Source: Pelagophyceae sp. CCMP2097 (Eukaryota > Sar > Pelagophyceae). Taken from it: a stretch of 17,824 nt of DNA. The notes under the pieces are model-generated. The model had not been told where the DNA came from and made no database searches. It saw only the letters and a program-made list of their open reading frames with translations. This document shows positions 1 to 9,893 of the stretch, piece by piece; positions within the stretch are counted from its first letter, which is position 1, and every line of letters starts with the position of its first letter. The stretch spans positions 1-17,824 of the forward strand of contig MU657627.1 in NCBI GenBank assembly GCA_026770575.1, read 5' to 3'. Made by a program: the position numbers and the translations under genes.

Positions 1-149
1 GCTCGTTCACGTTTCTACTCCGCTTGGCATGCGAATTTGGCTGCTCGTCCTGTACACACGTCGTACACGTGAATATACTTCCCACCGGGGTGATGCGGGA
101 CTTTTTTTTGTAACTTGTAAAATATAAAATCCAACGCATTTGGATTTAA

Positions 150-350
150 GTTGCTTATTGCGATTTAGGATTTTTACGATTTTTACGATTGTTAGGATTT
201 CCAATTTTTGGATTTTCCAACTTTTGGATTTTTGAAGTTTTAAATTTTTGAAGTTTTGGATTTTTGAAGTTTTGAAGTTTTTGGTTTTTTGATTTTTGAT
301 TTTTTGATTTTTCGGATTTTCGGATTTTCGGATTTAATGATTTTTGATGC
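150..350. repeat. AT-rich low-complexity array in left TIR
   Basis: Irregular tandem units of the type 'tttttggattt', 'ttttgaag' and 'tttcgga' make up this stretch, with T-rich tracts on the plus strand. The same kind of sequence lies in the right arm (about 16840-17100) in the opposite orientation. No ORF of substance crosses it. It may be slippage-generated TIR spacer or part of an origin; the sequence does not decide. Confidence 0.8.
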
Positions 351-522
351 TTTTCTCAAATTCTTAAAATCAAAAAAAAACGTTTTAAGATTTTTGATAT
401 TTTTCGTAAAACCCGCGCATATTTTCGGAGCATATTTTATTTATTGAAACATAAAATAGATATTTAGAAAGAAAAAAAGATTTTGAGAATGTAGGACTTG
501 ATTCGTTGATTCGTTAAGGTCA

Positions 523-599
523 GTCTATAAAATGTCTATAAAATGTCTATAAAATGTCTATAAAATGTCTATAAAATGTCTATAAAATGTCTATAAAAT
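523..599. repeat. 11-bp tandem repeat, seven copies (left TIR)
   Basis: Seven exact head-to-tail copies of 'gtctataaaat' run without interruption and are followed by a degenerate copy 'gtctaatattc'. The right TIR has only about four partly degenerate copies at the mirrored position. The unit carries a 'tataaaat' core, so the array also looks like a row of TATA-like boxes. Confidence 0.95.
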
Positions 600-799
600 G
601 TCTAATATTCTCCTGGCATATAGTACCATGTAATAGGCTAAAAAAAAATAAAAAAAAATTACAACGAATTTCATTAAAAATACAAAAAAAAATTTTTTTA
701 TAACATAATCCTATATGTTATATAAACTTCAAAAACTTCAAAAACTTCAAAACAAGTTATGTGTATAATACAAAAATATAAAGATGATACATTAAGTAT

Positions 800-975
800 A
801 TGACGCAGGTCAGGAGTGATGCTCAATTGTTTGCAGAGTTTCTGTTGGAAAAAAGTTAATACAAGTCGAACAAACCTTAGAATTTGCAAAACATGGTGTA
901 CTGTTGGGTGAAGATAACCTATTAGCCGACACAATAATGGGAAAAGCCGAGATTAAAGAGTTTTGTGACGAATGA
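800..975 (+). pseudogene. Small unknown ORF remnant, plus strand
   Basis: An ATG at 800 opens a frame beginning MTQVRSDAQLF that stops at about 851-853 in 'gttaata'. A second frame entered at the preceding A-run reads on through GKAEIKEFCDE to a TGA at 973-975. Together about 58 residues would be coded, with normal-looking composition (Leu, Glu, Lys, Asp), so this looks like a small gene broken by one indel. I do not recognise it. It lies just inside the left TIR and points inward, opposite to the fibre genes. Confidence 0.35.
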
Positions 976-1244
976 AAAAAAAATGCAAAACGAATTGAAA
1001 CTAATAAAAAATTAAATATTTTATAAACCTGTAAATATATATGCTGTTAAAATGGCACATATATAAATAATAGAAACAAAAAACATTTTTTATTATAAAA
1101 AAAGGATAAAAAAGGTGTAATATATTGTGTCAAATCGAGTATGAATATAACATTATAAACATATATAATGGATACAAACAATCAAACAATCAAACAATGT
1201 TACGGAAGGAGTGAAAACTTAAAAATAATCGGTGGAAAATACGG

Positions 1245-1412
1245 ATGATGAATAAAGATGGTACTCTATGCATGGATTAAAACTATAAATCCCATATTGA
1301 CATAGTTCGTTGTACAGAAAATCCAATCACGTCACGTCAATTGTTATATTACTATTTAAAAGGGCGCGATACGGTAACCAAATCCTCACGTCCATCGAAA
1401 TTCAACATCTAA
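1245..1412 (+). pseudogene. Unknown short ORF remnant, plus strand
   Basis: From ATG at 1245 one frame reads 55 codons to a TAA at 1410-1412, with one internal TAA after MMNKDGTLCMD. The later part (HIDIVRCTENPITSRQLL) has mixed, protein-like composition and ends in a basic tail. A short open stretch in another frame just upstream (about 1198-1240, SENLKIIGGKYG) suggests that the gene was longer. No family is recognised and the call rests only on composition. Confidence 0.25.
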
Positions 1413-1472
1413 TTTACTAAATTACTAAATAAGAAAATGAAGAAAATAAAGAAAATAATAACATAATAAAAA

Positions 1473-1664
1473 TCAATGATTAATTAGAATTTTTTCGAAT
1501 ATGTCAAATATAGCCAAGTAAACGGTATGTTCCGCCGCCTCGTTAATCATTGGAATATCCACGTGAGTATAAATCGCATCGATGAGTTCGTATCTAACTT
1601 TATCCGTAGTTAATAATTTTAATTAAATTTTATATATATGATTTTCATAAAAAAACTTCAACAT
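1473..1664 (-). pseudogene. Small unknown protein, one in-frame stop
   Basis: ATG at 1664 starts a 63-codon frame to a TGA at 1473-1475, interrupted by one TAA at codon 14. The part after the stop contains RYELIDAIYTHVDIP and ends LAIFDIFEKILINH, which looks like a compact mainly helical small protein. It starts 23 bp past the end of the fibre gene upstream on the same strand, so it probably belonged to the same leftward late transcription unit. The family is unknown. Confidence 0.4.
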
Positions 1665-1686
1665 AGTAGTATATAATAAATAAAAA

Positions 1687-3700
1687 TTAGAGTTCCATGT
1701 ATACAACGACACTCACATCCATACCTTCCTTAAAATTATAATTTTTCAATTCTATCTCGAAGTAAGTACTGGACTGGGCTTCTATGGATATATGCTGTGT
1801 CCTTCTATGGTCCATAAAAAAATTACACGGAATAAAGTGAACTTGATAATTGTCTGATTGTAGGTTGGAGTTGAAAACGAATCTTTGGCGAGGTTGACCC
1901 TCTACACTTCCGCGGTCTAACCATTCGATATTTAAATTTTTATCTCGATTAAAACTGCTGTCAAATTGTGTTAGAACCCTTCTGCTATTTGAATCACGAG
2001 TTACACTCCGCCTACCAGTCGCAACAACTTCTATTTTCTTCTTTTTTTGAAATTGTTAAATTTGGCAAATTATTTTGTACACCCGTAATTAAATTGAAAT
2101 AATTAGTATCAAAAAACAAATTGAATCCTATTGTAGATGTATCGGTTCGATATTGAATTTCATTTTGATACAGTCGAATCGATGATTTGGAAACGGTCGT
2201 TAAAACGTCTCCAATCAGTTTAAATGCCTCTCTATCACGTAATAGATAATTTTTAACTGTGCTTAAAATCGACTCTTGACCAACTGCGCTGTTGAGTTCT
2301 TCGATTATTTTATCACGAGTATGCGTTCTATAATAAAAAAGTAACAAGGTTGAGGTAAATCTGGCTCAGAAATGACAACGGACTGGTGAAAGAAAAATCA
2401 GATGAATACCTCAATGAAAACGATTCGAATCCTGACGTATTCTTGAACGGAATTCCGTCATTTAATTTACGAACTTCCGTCAAAGCATTAACGCTTACTG
2501 TTGCGCTATCTACGTCATATCGTATCCCACTATTTGTTGCGGACACTGCTCGATTAAATTCATTACGAATCATTGTTGTGCTATTATTTTGTGAAATTTT
2601 TGTGTCGATTGTTTGTTTATCGTAATATTTTTCTCCAAGTTGTGTATCAGTCAATATCGAACTTTGCAGTGTTAATATATTATTTATGTAATCAAGTCCT
2701 CTTGCAACCGAAAATGCTTCGGATTTAGTAAACAATTTGTTATTTATCACTGTTTTATTATAAAAAGTTTGTTCATTTTTAATTTTATTATTAAATTCTG
2801 TGGTGACGGTGATTAAATTCGAGTTTGACCTAAGCAGACCCCTACCATATGTAACCTTGTTAAGGAAATTAAATTCATCATTCACCTCATTCTTATTGTT
2901 TTAAATGTTGGCATTTTGTATAGAATCAAAAAAAATATCTCTAATTGAAACCACATTATCAATCATGTCTAAATCCCTCGACGTTGTGATATTTTGCACC
3001 AATGCCAGTTTTCCATCAATATTTATTTTATTATAATATTTTTCTTCAATTTGTGTATCCGTTAGAATATCTTCATTTACAGAAAATTCGTTATCTATCA
3101 AACTTAATCCGCGTTGAACTGTGTATACTTCCGCGTTTTTTTCAGGAATGCCCTGTATACCTTGGATTGATTCGCCGGGTAGCCCTTTCTTATGCCTTGT
3201 TCCCCTTGCTGGGACACTTCGCCGCCCCCTTCTAATAAATTGCCGAATGTTATTTCCTTCGTGGTATTGTCATAGTATAACATTGATGAAGTCTGTTCGG
3301 CTCTTAGATTTGATATATAGAATGAATCGCTTTTTCCGGCGGTTAGGTTATTGCCGATTAAAATTGCATTTTCGAAGTGACATGTGAAATTCATACCGAG
3401 TACAATCGAGTTTGAAACTGATGAAATTGAATTTTCCCCGATTCGAATATAGTTGGCGTCTATCAGTTCTGACTTTAATGTATAGAGTGGTAAAACATTA
3501 TTTGTCATATCTGTTTTGTTTTCAATTATTTTAGAATCCAATTCATATATCGAAAGTTTTTTTTTTGTATCAAATCAAATAAATCCTTTTCATTATCAGC
3601 AGGCTGAAAGAATTTTGTTTGAAATGTACGCTGCCCTCCTTTCATATATGAAAAGAAAAACCATGACGAATTATTTTTACATCTACCTAAAACTGGCAAA
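1687..3700 (-). pseudogene. Fibre-like structural protein B (broken)
   Basis: Open segments in changing frames cover this span: about 3104-3541, 2901-3101, 2328-2885, 2012-2347 and about 1687-2040. The first contains the motif SSMLYYDNTTKEITFG, which resembles the end of beta-structured tail-fibre stalks. Next comes a short run of collagen-like Gly-X-Y triplets (GEQGI in one frame, GIQGIP in another) at about 3140-3210. The segment 2385-2711 is a ~108-residue module repeated in the neighbouring gene A. The last segment (about 115 codons, ending YMEL before a TAA at 1687-1689) is beta-rich and could be a receptor-binding or trimer head. Frame changes sit at A/T runs, for example near 2040 and 3560. 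By analogy with virion spikes it would act on the particle surface. The start is unclear; it might be near 3645 or in the gap after 3709. Confidence 0.55.
2385..2711 (-). repeat. Fibre module, copy B (~109 residues)
   Basis: This stretch reads ARGLDYIN, then ILTDTQLGEKYY, MIRNEF, SGIRYD and GIPFKN in order. The same order and spacing of motifs appears in copy A at 4624-4947 (GRGID, KYF, MIRNEI, SGIDYF, GLRFKN). A partial third copy (ILTDTQIEEKYYNK) lies at about 2990-3120. The two full copies differ in length by only one codon. Confidence 0.75.
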
Positions 3701-3708
3701 AAAATGAT

Positions 3709-5136
3709 TTAGGTGATAGTGCCGCCCAATAGTTTCGCTTGTAAAATGTTCTGTGTTGCACTATGAAAAAAATCCTGTTTAATATGACCAGCACTTTGAC
3801 TGGGGCTGTACATATGTTTGTTTGTTAATAGTAAAACTTTGTGTTCTGTTTGTAACAACACATTTTCCTCAATCTTTAAATTTTTGCCTAAACCCATTTA
3901 TCTGGCGTTACACTGCTGAGTCCAAAGCAATACAACCCTAATCCAAACTCCATTCGTGATTCAAAGGTAATACTTTTTGGGATTGGTATTTCCGACCACA
4001 TTATATTTTCAAACACAAGGTCAATATTTGCATGATTACTTGTGATTTGATAATATCTATCAATAAAAAATGGATAGTCTTTTTCCAGGGAATAGTCTAA
4101 GCTACCAGATGCATTCCCGAAGCGCAACGAGTCTGTTCTTAAATTAATTTCACGTGAGAATATCGTGGGTAATTTTGTAGTTAATAACTCTTCTGCTGCT
4201 ATTGCTCTTAGTCTTTCAACATTTTATTCGTTTGTAATAATAGCTTCAGATTGTAAAATTTCTGATTTCAATGCTTGAAACGGCAATTGAATATTTTTAA
4301 TATTATCTGTTTCTATATTGGTGATATTTTAATAAAAATATTAAACTTATCAAGCACTCTTTTCGTTTCGACGGTTGTATTCATTTGATTAGATTCAATT
4401 GCGATTTTTACGAGATTGATTTCATTTTTTAAATTCGTGCCAATGTTGTCAACTAAATAAGTCGCAAATTGTTCCCCTTGTTGAATTACCTGGATAACAG
4501 TTCGTTTTATATTCTCATTATTTTCAGTGATTGTATCTATAATTTTTCTTATATTTCATTTCGGTTTGTAAAAAGGTCAGGGTTGAGTGAGATTTCACTA
4601 AGTGTTGATTGGGAATTGTGTGAAAATATAATTTCTTCACTAAAATTAACGGTGTGTGTTGTATAATTTTGATGGTTTTTAAATCTGAGTCCATTTCTCA
4701 TTTTCTGTATGTCGTTTAATCCGTTTGTTGTAAGGATGTTCGTCTCTGGAAAATAATCAATCCCCGATGATGGACGATTCGACATTGCGCCTATCTCATT
4801 TCTTATCATCTTTACAGACGAGTTTGACTGAATTTTATTGTCTACGATTTCCTTGATAAAATATTTAATGTCTATTTCCTCCGCCGTTATAAAGGAATTG
4901 TCTATTGCAATTATGTGTTCTGTTATGTCGATACCTCTACCTGAAACTAATTTTTCGGCTTTTAAAAATTAAGTATCGACTTCATTAAGAATGTCGGTTT
5001 TAATTTTTTGAATATTTAAATTAATATATTCGTCGTTTGTCGAACTGATTACATTCTCTACAATTTCTATATTGTTTCCCGCGATTAAAGTTGAAGTTGG
5101 ATTGTCATAATTTTTTAAAATACTGCGAGTCTTCAT
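3709..5136 (-). pseudogene. Fibre-like structural protein A (broken)
   Basis: ATG at 5136, 40 bp downstream of the capsid gene stop, starts MKTRSILKNYDNPT. An in-frame TAA follows at codon 56 (4969-4971), after which the same frame continues to 4549. The duplicated module occupies 4624-4947. Beyond it, in another frame, lies a long polar helical, coiled-coil-like stretch (about 4325-4540). Another frame carries a further TAA near 4230 and the segment LRFGNASGSLDYSLEKDYP, and the end of the span (3709-3897) is in yet another frame, ending LLGGTIT before a TAA. At least three frameshifts and two in-frame stops are present. The architecture fits a trimeric spike or fibre paralogous to gene B. 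No enzymatic motif is visible. Confidence 0.5.
4624..4947 (-). repeat. Fibre module, copy A (108 residues)
   Basis: This copy shows VSGRGIDITEH at its start, MIRNEI and SGIDYF in the middle and GLRFKN towards the end, followed by a beta-like tail. It matches copy B (2385-2711) in motif order, and weaker similarity seems to continue past the module (STLSEISLN against SFLSQIYLN). This indicates gene or segment duplication within the fibre region. Confidence 0.75.
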
Positions 5137-5175
5137 TATGATATAATTTTTTTTATATATAAATTTGTGTTAATT

Positions 5176-6496
5176 TTATTGCACAACAGACCACAACCCA
5201 CTTCCAGTCATGTCAAGTACGCATACCTGTTTAAATTCCGATATAACGCACAAATTCTGTGAGGCTTGCGCCGCGGACCAAAATTTGTTGTCGAAGCGTT
5301 CGTATTTTTACCGGAGCAAACGTCCTCTTCGCGTTCTTTATACGTACACAGATTTAAGTCTCCAACAAAAGACCCAACAGTGCATTTTTTAATAATGTCG
5401 TCGTATGAATCAACTTCGAACAATTCTTTAGATAAAGCAAGAGGGGTTTCAAATGCATCACCCAACTTACCTGCTGTTATCAAAGACATACACATACTTT
5501 CCGCAGCCTCGCATCTTACCAATCGCGGGGCTTCCACTAAGCTACCGTTAATCGAAAGTGCGTAAGTTTAAAGATGGTAACGAATAAAACGGTTGTTTAT
5601 ATCATGGTGCATTGCATCTGTTATTTTTGAACCGTCATCATTTGATTTGGGTGTTTGCACAAGAGAAATATTCATCAGACTTCTTACAGATAGACCAAGA
5701 TAAATTGAGTGATTCCCGGCATTTGCGGGCACGGTTTAACCAGTTGATATGTACGATTTTGTTTCTACCAAGAATTTCCATTTTGCATTATCAGAATTTG
5801 GGAATTTGTGGCTTCATTTGATTGAACAATTGTTAAAACTAATTCGACGTCAGAAAATTCGAGAGCATTCGACGGTAGACTTTCTGGTGCTTGTGTGTGA
5901 AAAAAAACGGAATAATTAAGCGAACCTAATGTGAACGATAGTTCGAGGGGACTGCTGCTATACAGCGGAATCATTTTTTTTGTATTAAATAAACTCGCAT
6001 GGTTCGAAACCGGGTCACAAAAAACATACGACTCCGAGCCACCGATTGTCATTCCACGTTGACCTAGTGTAGCCTCTGGATTGTCTCCGATGTAATCGTT
6101 AAAGTCTTCATCAAAAAGCATTCCACTCATCGTGCCCACGCCATTTAAGGAGGTCACCGTTTGTCTGCGCTTTTCGACGAGTGCGAGTTTTATTCCGTAC
6201 ACTATAAGAGGATAAAGTAGTACCCGACTGAGTCAAATCAATGGATTCAAACGAGCTAAAAATGCCAGCAGCAGAGGTACAGTACTGAATATCGGATGTA
6301 TTTTTAACTTTCATGCGAAGAAATGACGCTCGTGGGTCAAGATACTGGTTGGAAAGTAATCCACCAAAATTGAATCGTATAACATCTCCCGGTTTAAATG
6401 CGCTTCCTATATTTTGCGGAGTTTGGCGAATAATAAAGATTGTGCAATAGGACTGTCGCTCATATTTTTAAATACAAATCGGTCCGACATGCTCAT
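5176..6496 (-). pseudogene. Major capsid protein, double-jelly-roll type (broken)
   Basis: The span codes for about 440 residues, near the small end for PLV or Polinton major capsid proteins. ATG at 6496 (alternative 6490) starts MSMSDRFVF. The segment FKPGDVIRFNFG followed by YLDPRASFLRMKVKN looks like the first strands of a double-jelly-roll capsid protein. MIPLYSSSPLELSFTLG and ALEFSDVELVL look like the end of the first barrel. The second half has EAPRLVRCEAAESM, a helical insert and GSFVGDLNLC, and ends LDMTGSGLWSVVQ before TAA at 5176-5178. The call rests on remembered family patterns and position beside penton and ATPase genes, not on an alignment. The frame changes at least four times (near 6440, 6210, 5790 and 5290), with in-frame TAA at 5736-5738 and 5568-5570, so no intact capsid can be made. 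Confidence 0.72.
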
Positions 6497-6533
6497 TTTA
6501 AAATAACCCATAATATAACAAACATTATTATTT

Positions 6534-6805
6534 TTAAACTAAATCGAAGGGTATTTTTTTTTTAATTTGCTTAAAATCTGTGGGTTTTAGTTTTTGTATA
6601 CCCTCCTTTTTAATTTTCTTGACAACTTTTTCAGACCCCTTTAATATATTGAAAGTTTGTTTTATTAACAAGCCTAACCCGGCGATGGGCAAAGCCTCCG
6701 GAATTAGTTCAGGTTGTAGGAAACCGATTGCAGTCGAGTATCCCATCATTAAATTGCCGCCTGTGGTAAATGCGCTTGTGACATCCTTAAATTTAATTTT
6801 TTCAT
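6534..6805 (-). pseudogene. Small protein with hydrophobic segment
   Basis: ATG at 6805 starts a short frame in an A-rich stretch. A second frame, reached at that A-run, reads through MMGYSTAIGFLQPELIP, a hydrophobic stretch (ALPIAGLGLLI), and a Lys-rich tail ending KKKIPFDLV before TAA at 6534-6536. The product would be about 90 residues. It sits between the penton and capsid genes, where PLVs and virophages often keep small minor virion or membrane-active proteins; that role is inferred from position only. The part from 6749 is open and intact. Confidence 0.5.
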
Positions 6806-6814
6806 TTTAATAAT

Positions 6815-6956
6815 TTAAGACACCTGCGGTTTTTTACTTGATTTACTATTTTTGTCTGTTTGATTTGTGTTCATAAATTCTTGCTGTGTAACTGGGTTAA
6901 CTTCCTGGTGAAATAAATGTTTCAAGATTTGTATGATGTTTGTTTTTATTCGTCAT
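6815..6956 (-). pseudogene. Small hydrophilic protein, overlaps penton end
   Basis: ATG at 6956 overlaps the stop of the preceding penton-like gene and opens MTNKNKHHTNLETF, which stops after 19 codons. Another frame continues with QEFMNTNQTDKNSKSSKK and ends in TAA at 6815-6817. With one indel this would be a ~46-residue, polar, Lys/Asn/Ser-rich protein. It may equally be a C-terminal extension of the penton-like protein. No family is recognised. Confidence 0.35.
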
Positions 6957-7779
6957 TAAAATATAATTTATTTAAATGTTCCGCGTTTATTTTTAACATA
7001 TCTGATTGTTTTGGAAAATGACACGGTAGTCCTGCATATTCAGGATGACCGATACCCCCATGAAAAAAGTTGTCAACTTGGTTAACACCTTCAAACGTTT
7101 TCGAAAGACCAACTATGATATTATTCGTTTTCGAAAGACCATTTTTTCCTCTCGTTATTTCTGCTACAAATTGCACTCCAAAACTACATGTAAATTAATC
7201 AGGAAAATATTTGGTCCCATTGTCTAACAGTAATGAAATTGAAATACTGGACAGCAATCTGTTTAATATTTTGACTTTATTAGGGGTCGTAAAACAATCA
7301 AAAAAAATATAAGACCCAAAGTTGTTTAAAATTGGTATTTTCGCCACGCGAGATGCAATTCGAGTTGATATATCGCTTGTTCGTTCGAATGAATTTACAT
7401 CTTAAACACATAAATGTAGGTTGTGGATATTTTGATTTAAATCCGTGCATGTATAACTTGAAATTGCAGACTGATAAGAACCATGCTTTATATTCATCAA
7501 GTCTAAAACCTTGCTTTCTAATAACTCAAAACCAATTAATTTATTTTGGGTACCACGTTCTTGTTTGGTGTACATAAAATTTAATTTATCAAATGCAATC
7601 GTCAAACTACTACTATCTTCATTCAATTGAAACGCTCTATCCAATTCGAAGACAAAATCTTCGCTGCTATAAAATCCTTTATTGATAGTGAAAAACTGTG
7701 TAACCTTGCGGTCATTCGCAAGAATAGGGTATAATCCAATCTTACATTCACATGAATATTTAAAATGGAATTCATACAA
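6946..7779 (-). pseudogene. Penton / minor capsid-like protein (broken)
   Basis: Three open segments lie in a single frame, separated by TAA codons near 7400 and 7195, giving about 277 codons in all. The first segment contains CECKIGLYPILAND, KVTQFFTINKGFYSSEDF and FELDRAFQLN. The second contains AKIPILNNFGSYIFFD and SSISISLLLDNGTKYFPD, which resembles the closing strands of the single-jelly-roll minor capsid protein of virophages and PLVs ('I.I.L.D..G'). The third ends HLNKLYFNDE. The order penton, small proteins, major capsid is common in this virus class. The start is uncertain: an ATG at about 7775 is in another frame, so either an N-terminal frameshift or a lost start is likely. Confidence 0.6.
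7096..7140. repeat. Short direct repeat inside penton-like gene
   Basis: The 15-mer 'cgttttcgaaagacc' occurs at 7096-7110 and again at 7126-7140 (30-bp period). In the minus frame it gives two GLSKT copies ten residues apart. It is a small in-frame tandem duplication. Confidence 0.8.
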
Positions 7780-7958
7780 GAAAACTCCTTTAAATATTTA
7801 AAAGCGGTTTAACCATTTGGGATGTCAATGTTCGAATTTAGTTAAATCGTGTATTGTCCGTTGTAAAAAAACATCCGTTGAATTCAAGTAAACATTTATG
7901 GAATCCATCTATCTATATGGTTTTTATTTATTTTTATTTTTATTTTTATATTAATTAA
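7780..7958. promoter_or_regulatory. Divergent promoter region, penton-like / lipase
   Basis: No ORF is supported in these 180 bp. They separate the leftward penton-like gene from the rightward lipase gene, so both promoters must lie here. AT-rich candidates include 'ttttattttttatattaattaa' type sequence just before the lipase ATG and 'aaatatttaaaagcgg' near the penton side. No specific factor motif is recognised. Confidence 0.45.
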
Positions 7959-8563
7959 ATGGACTACTTACGTAAAACAACCGCGGTCGTTTCTAAAAGC
8001 GCATACTCGAATAAAACACCAGCCAACCTTAATAAAATCAAAGAACTAAGCGATAGGAGAAGTAAAATTTATTTGGACAAAAACCACGAAAATTTATACA
8101 TTGGCTTTCGCGTTACGAATGTCACTCGTCTTGGTGATTTAAATGCAATTTTATCAATTTTTTTAGGGAAAGAGTCATAAGATACACGCTTTATAGAAAG
8201 TAAGAAAAAATTGAAGAATATTCACGAATTATACCCTGGCAAAATTATATACTTAACAGGGCATTCGTTGGGCAGTCGAATATCACAGGTGTTGGGTCGA
8301 AAAAAAGAAAATTTGATATTATAAGGGTGTATATATTTATTCGCCGGGCAACAATCCAATGATACAAGTTGAAGAAAGAATGAAAGATGCCTTGAATATT
8401 TTTGAAAGTAATTCTGACAAACCACCACATTTCAAGTTTTTAGTGGTAACTGACCCGATAGCATCCCCAGCAATGTTGTTGACCAGTTTTGAAAATAAAA
8501 AAAAATATTTTTGTAAATAGACAACAAGGGGAAACATCACAAAGCTTAAATAATTTTATTTGA
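7959..8563 (+). pseudogene. Class 3 lipase (broken)
   Basis: ATG at 7959 begins MDYLRKTTAVV. IGFRVTN corresponds to the 'FRGT' oxyanion segment of class 3 lipases, but with Val for Gly. After an in-frame TAA at 8178-8180, the same frame shows YPGKIIYLTGHSLGSRISQ, the GxSxG nucleophile elbow of an alpha/beta hydrolase. A frame change near 8300-8315 leads to YSPGNNPM and FLVVTDPIASPA, which fits the catalytic Asp loop. After another change, in an A-run near 8500, comes SQSLNNFI, where active relatives would be expected to carry the catalytic His, here Gln. Ser and Asp are visible and His appears lost. Length is about 200 residues. Such an enzyme could help a virion cross membranes (inference). 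It overlaps the next minus-strand gene tail to tail by 18 bp. Confidence 0.85.
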
Positions 8564-9076
8564 AAATGATTCAATAACTTCTCCCTTCCTTTTAAAAGTA
8601 ATCCCCTTGATTTGAATCATTACAGACATTGATTCTTTTTGTGCAATAAATTCTTTTATATCCTTTATGTAATAAAAATTATGTCTCTAATTTTGAACAT
8701 CCGGAACTCCAAGTTCGATGGATAACTGTTTTAATCTTTTTAATGTCACTTTATTTTTTGCTTCCAATGAGTTGAACGAAACTTCAAAATTTGGTTTATT
8801 TACTGTATCATCTGAACTTTCATCCACTGTATTATTTTGATCATTCGGTTCATTCTGTTCGCTGTTGAATATATCTGAACTTTCATCCATTGTATTTATA
8901 GTATTTGAAGTATTCGGAGTATGACAAATCTGAGATTCAATAAATTCATCAGATGGTTACGCGTAGAATGGTTTATAATTGTCATGACCGTATGTACTTG
9001 TTTCTTTTCTAAAAAGATAATTTAGAAAGTGTCGGCTCATGCTTTCTCGATGTTTGTATTTAGTTGAACTCGTCAT
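8546..9076 (-). pseudogene. Ser/Asp/Asn-rich protein with possible SAP-like helices
   Basis: ATG at 9076 starts MTSSTKYKHRESMSRHFLNY. The frame stays the same to a TAA at 8546-8548, broken by a TAA after HDNYKPFYA and a TAG after ELGVPDVQN (about 8684). Up to 176 codons are spanned. The middle is low-complexity (DESSD twice, NEPNDQNN). The part after it, VTLKRLKQLSIELGVPD, has the spacing of a helix-turn-helix SAP-type DNA-binding motif, a weak match. If the TAG is original, the protein ends at 8687 and the last 45 codons are unrelated. It lies between the lipase (convergent) and the packaging ATPase. Confidence 0.5.
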
Positions 9077-9113
9077 ATTACTGATATGATTTTATTAATT
9101 TATCATCTGAATT

Positions 9114-9774
9114 TTATTCAATCATATCAAAATTATTAAAATATACAGGTGGTTTATCAAGTCGAATTCTAAGAAAATCACCCTTCTTTTGATACAGCAA
9201 CTTTTGTTGTTCCATATACTTTTTGAATGTTATATCTGGGAGATACTCCTCGTGAAATAATTTAAAACGTTTCACGTTACTACAACTAAAGTTTATAATA
9301 ACGCTAACAGATTTTCGAGCAGATAGACTAAATTGCATTTAGTCTTGCAAGCACAGAAATATACTTTATCTGAGATGTCTATGTTTGCAATTAAATTGTT
9401 TAATTTTGAAATAATTTTCACATTCAATTTGAAGGATGAGGCAGCGTCATCGATATATAAAACAGTGTCTAATAATTCAAGTGAATCACGTTCACAGGAT
9501 TCCAATATATAGTCGAGAAACTCCTCGTTGTATTCGTGGAATATTTGTTCCTTTGGGAGTGAAGAAAAGGGGTTATCGATAATGGAATTTAATGTAGACT
9601 CGGGTATAAACACAATAATTTTATCAAGAACATTGGCATATATAATTATTATTATTATTTTTGCGACCAACACACTGGTGACAAAGGTCGATTTTCCTGA
9701 GCCCGAGCTACCTAAGACAATGAAGCAACTTGATTTGTTCGGGAACAAATGAGTATCTGGCAACCAGTCAACAT
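9114..9774 (-). pseudogene. DNA-packaging ATPase, A32/FtsK-HerA type (broken)
   Basis: The Walker A motif GSSGSGKST is at about 9690-9716, after LFPNKSSCFIVL, a typical beta-strand lead-in. Walker B is LLDTVLYIDDAASSF at about 9425-9470. VYFCACKTKCNLVYLL follows, in the position of the sensor region. About 215 residues are spanned, similar to the small packaging ATPases of PLVs and virophages. The enzyme would pump genomic DNA into capsids. An ATG at 9774 is one frame away from the main ORF, so a break lies near the start. A second frame change is near 9300-9340, after which the protein continues to NFDMIE and TAA at 9114-9116. A run of six Ile from an (ATT)n tract sits shortly after the P-loop. 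Confidence 0.85.
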
Positions 9775-9893
9775 TTTAAATTCTTTTGTTTTTTATTATA
9801 ATATTTAAGGGTACTGTCTGCGGTCTGTTTCATTATCTTTTTTTCTTTTTTTTCTTTTTAGTACTTCTATTATCATACTTATATAAACATATT

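Larger units (their letters stand above)
1..764. repeat. Left terminal inverted repeat arm
   Basis: Bases 1-98 match the reverse complement of 17159-17256 with about three differences. The match continues through the AT-rich part and a 'ctcctggcatatagtaccatg' type block (about 611-631) to about base 764, where similarity fades around 'cttcaaaacaag'. Long TIRs are typical of Polintons and PLVs, where they are thought to act in replication and integration. The window begins inside the repeat, so its true outer end and any target-site duplication cannot be seen. The inner part differs from the right arm by indels in short tandem repeats. Confidence 0.93.

Noticed and set aside
698..934. Minus-strand 78-aa ORF rich in Phe and Val
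   Set aside because: It begins in the TIR 'cttcaaaaa' repeats, and the opposite strand has a more protein-like frame.
2386..2625. Plus-strand 79-aa ORF
   Set aside because: It is the antisense of the fibre module, whose minus frame shows a repeated motif order.
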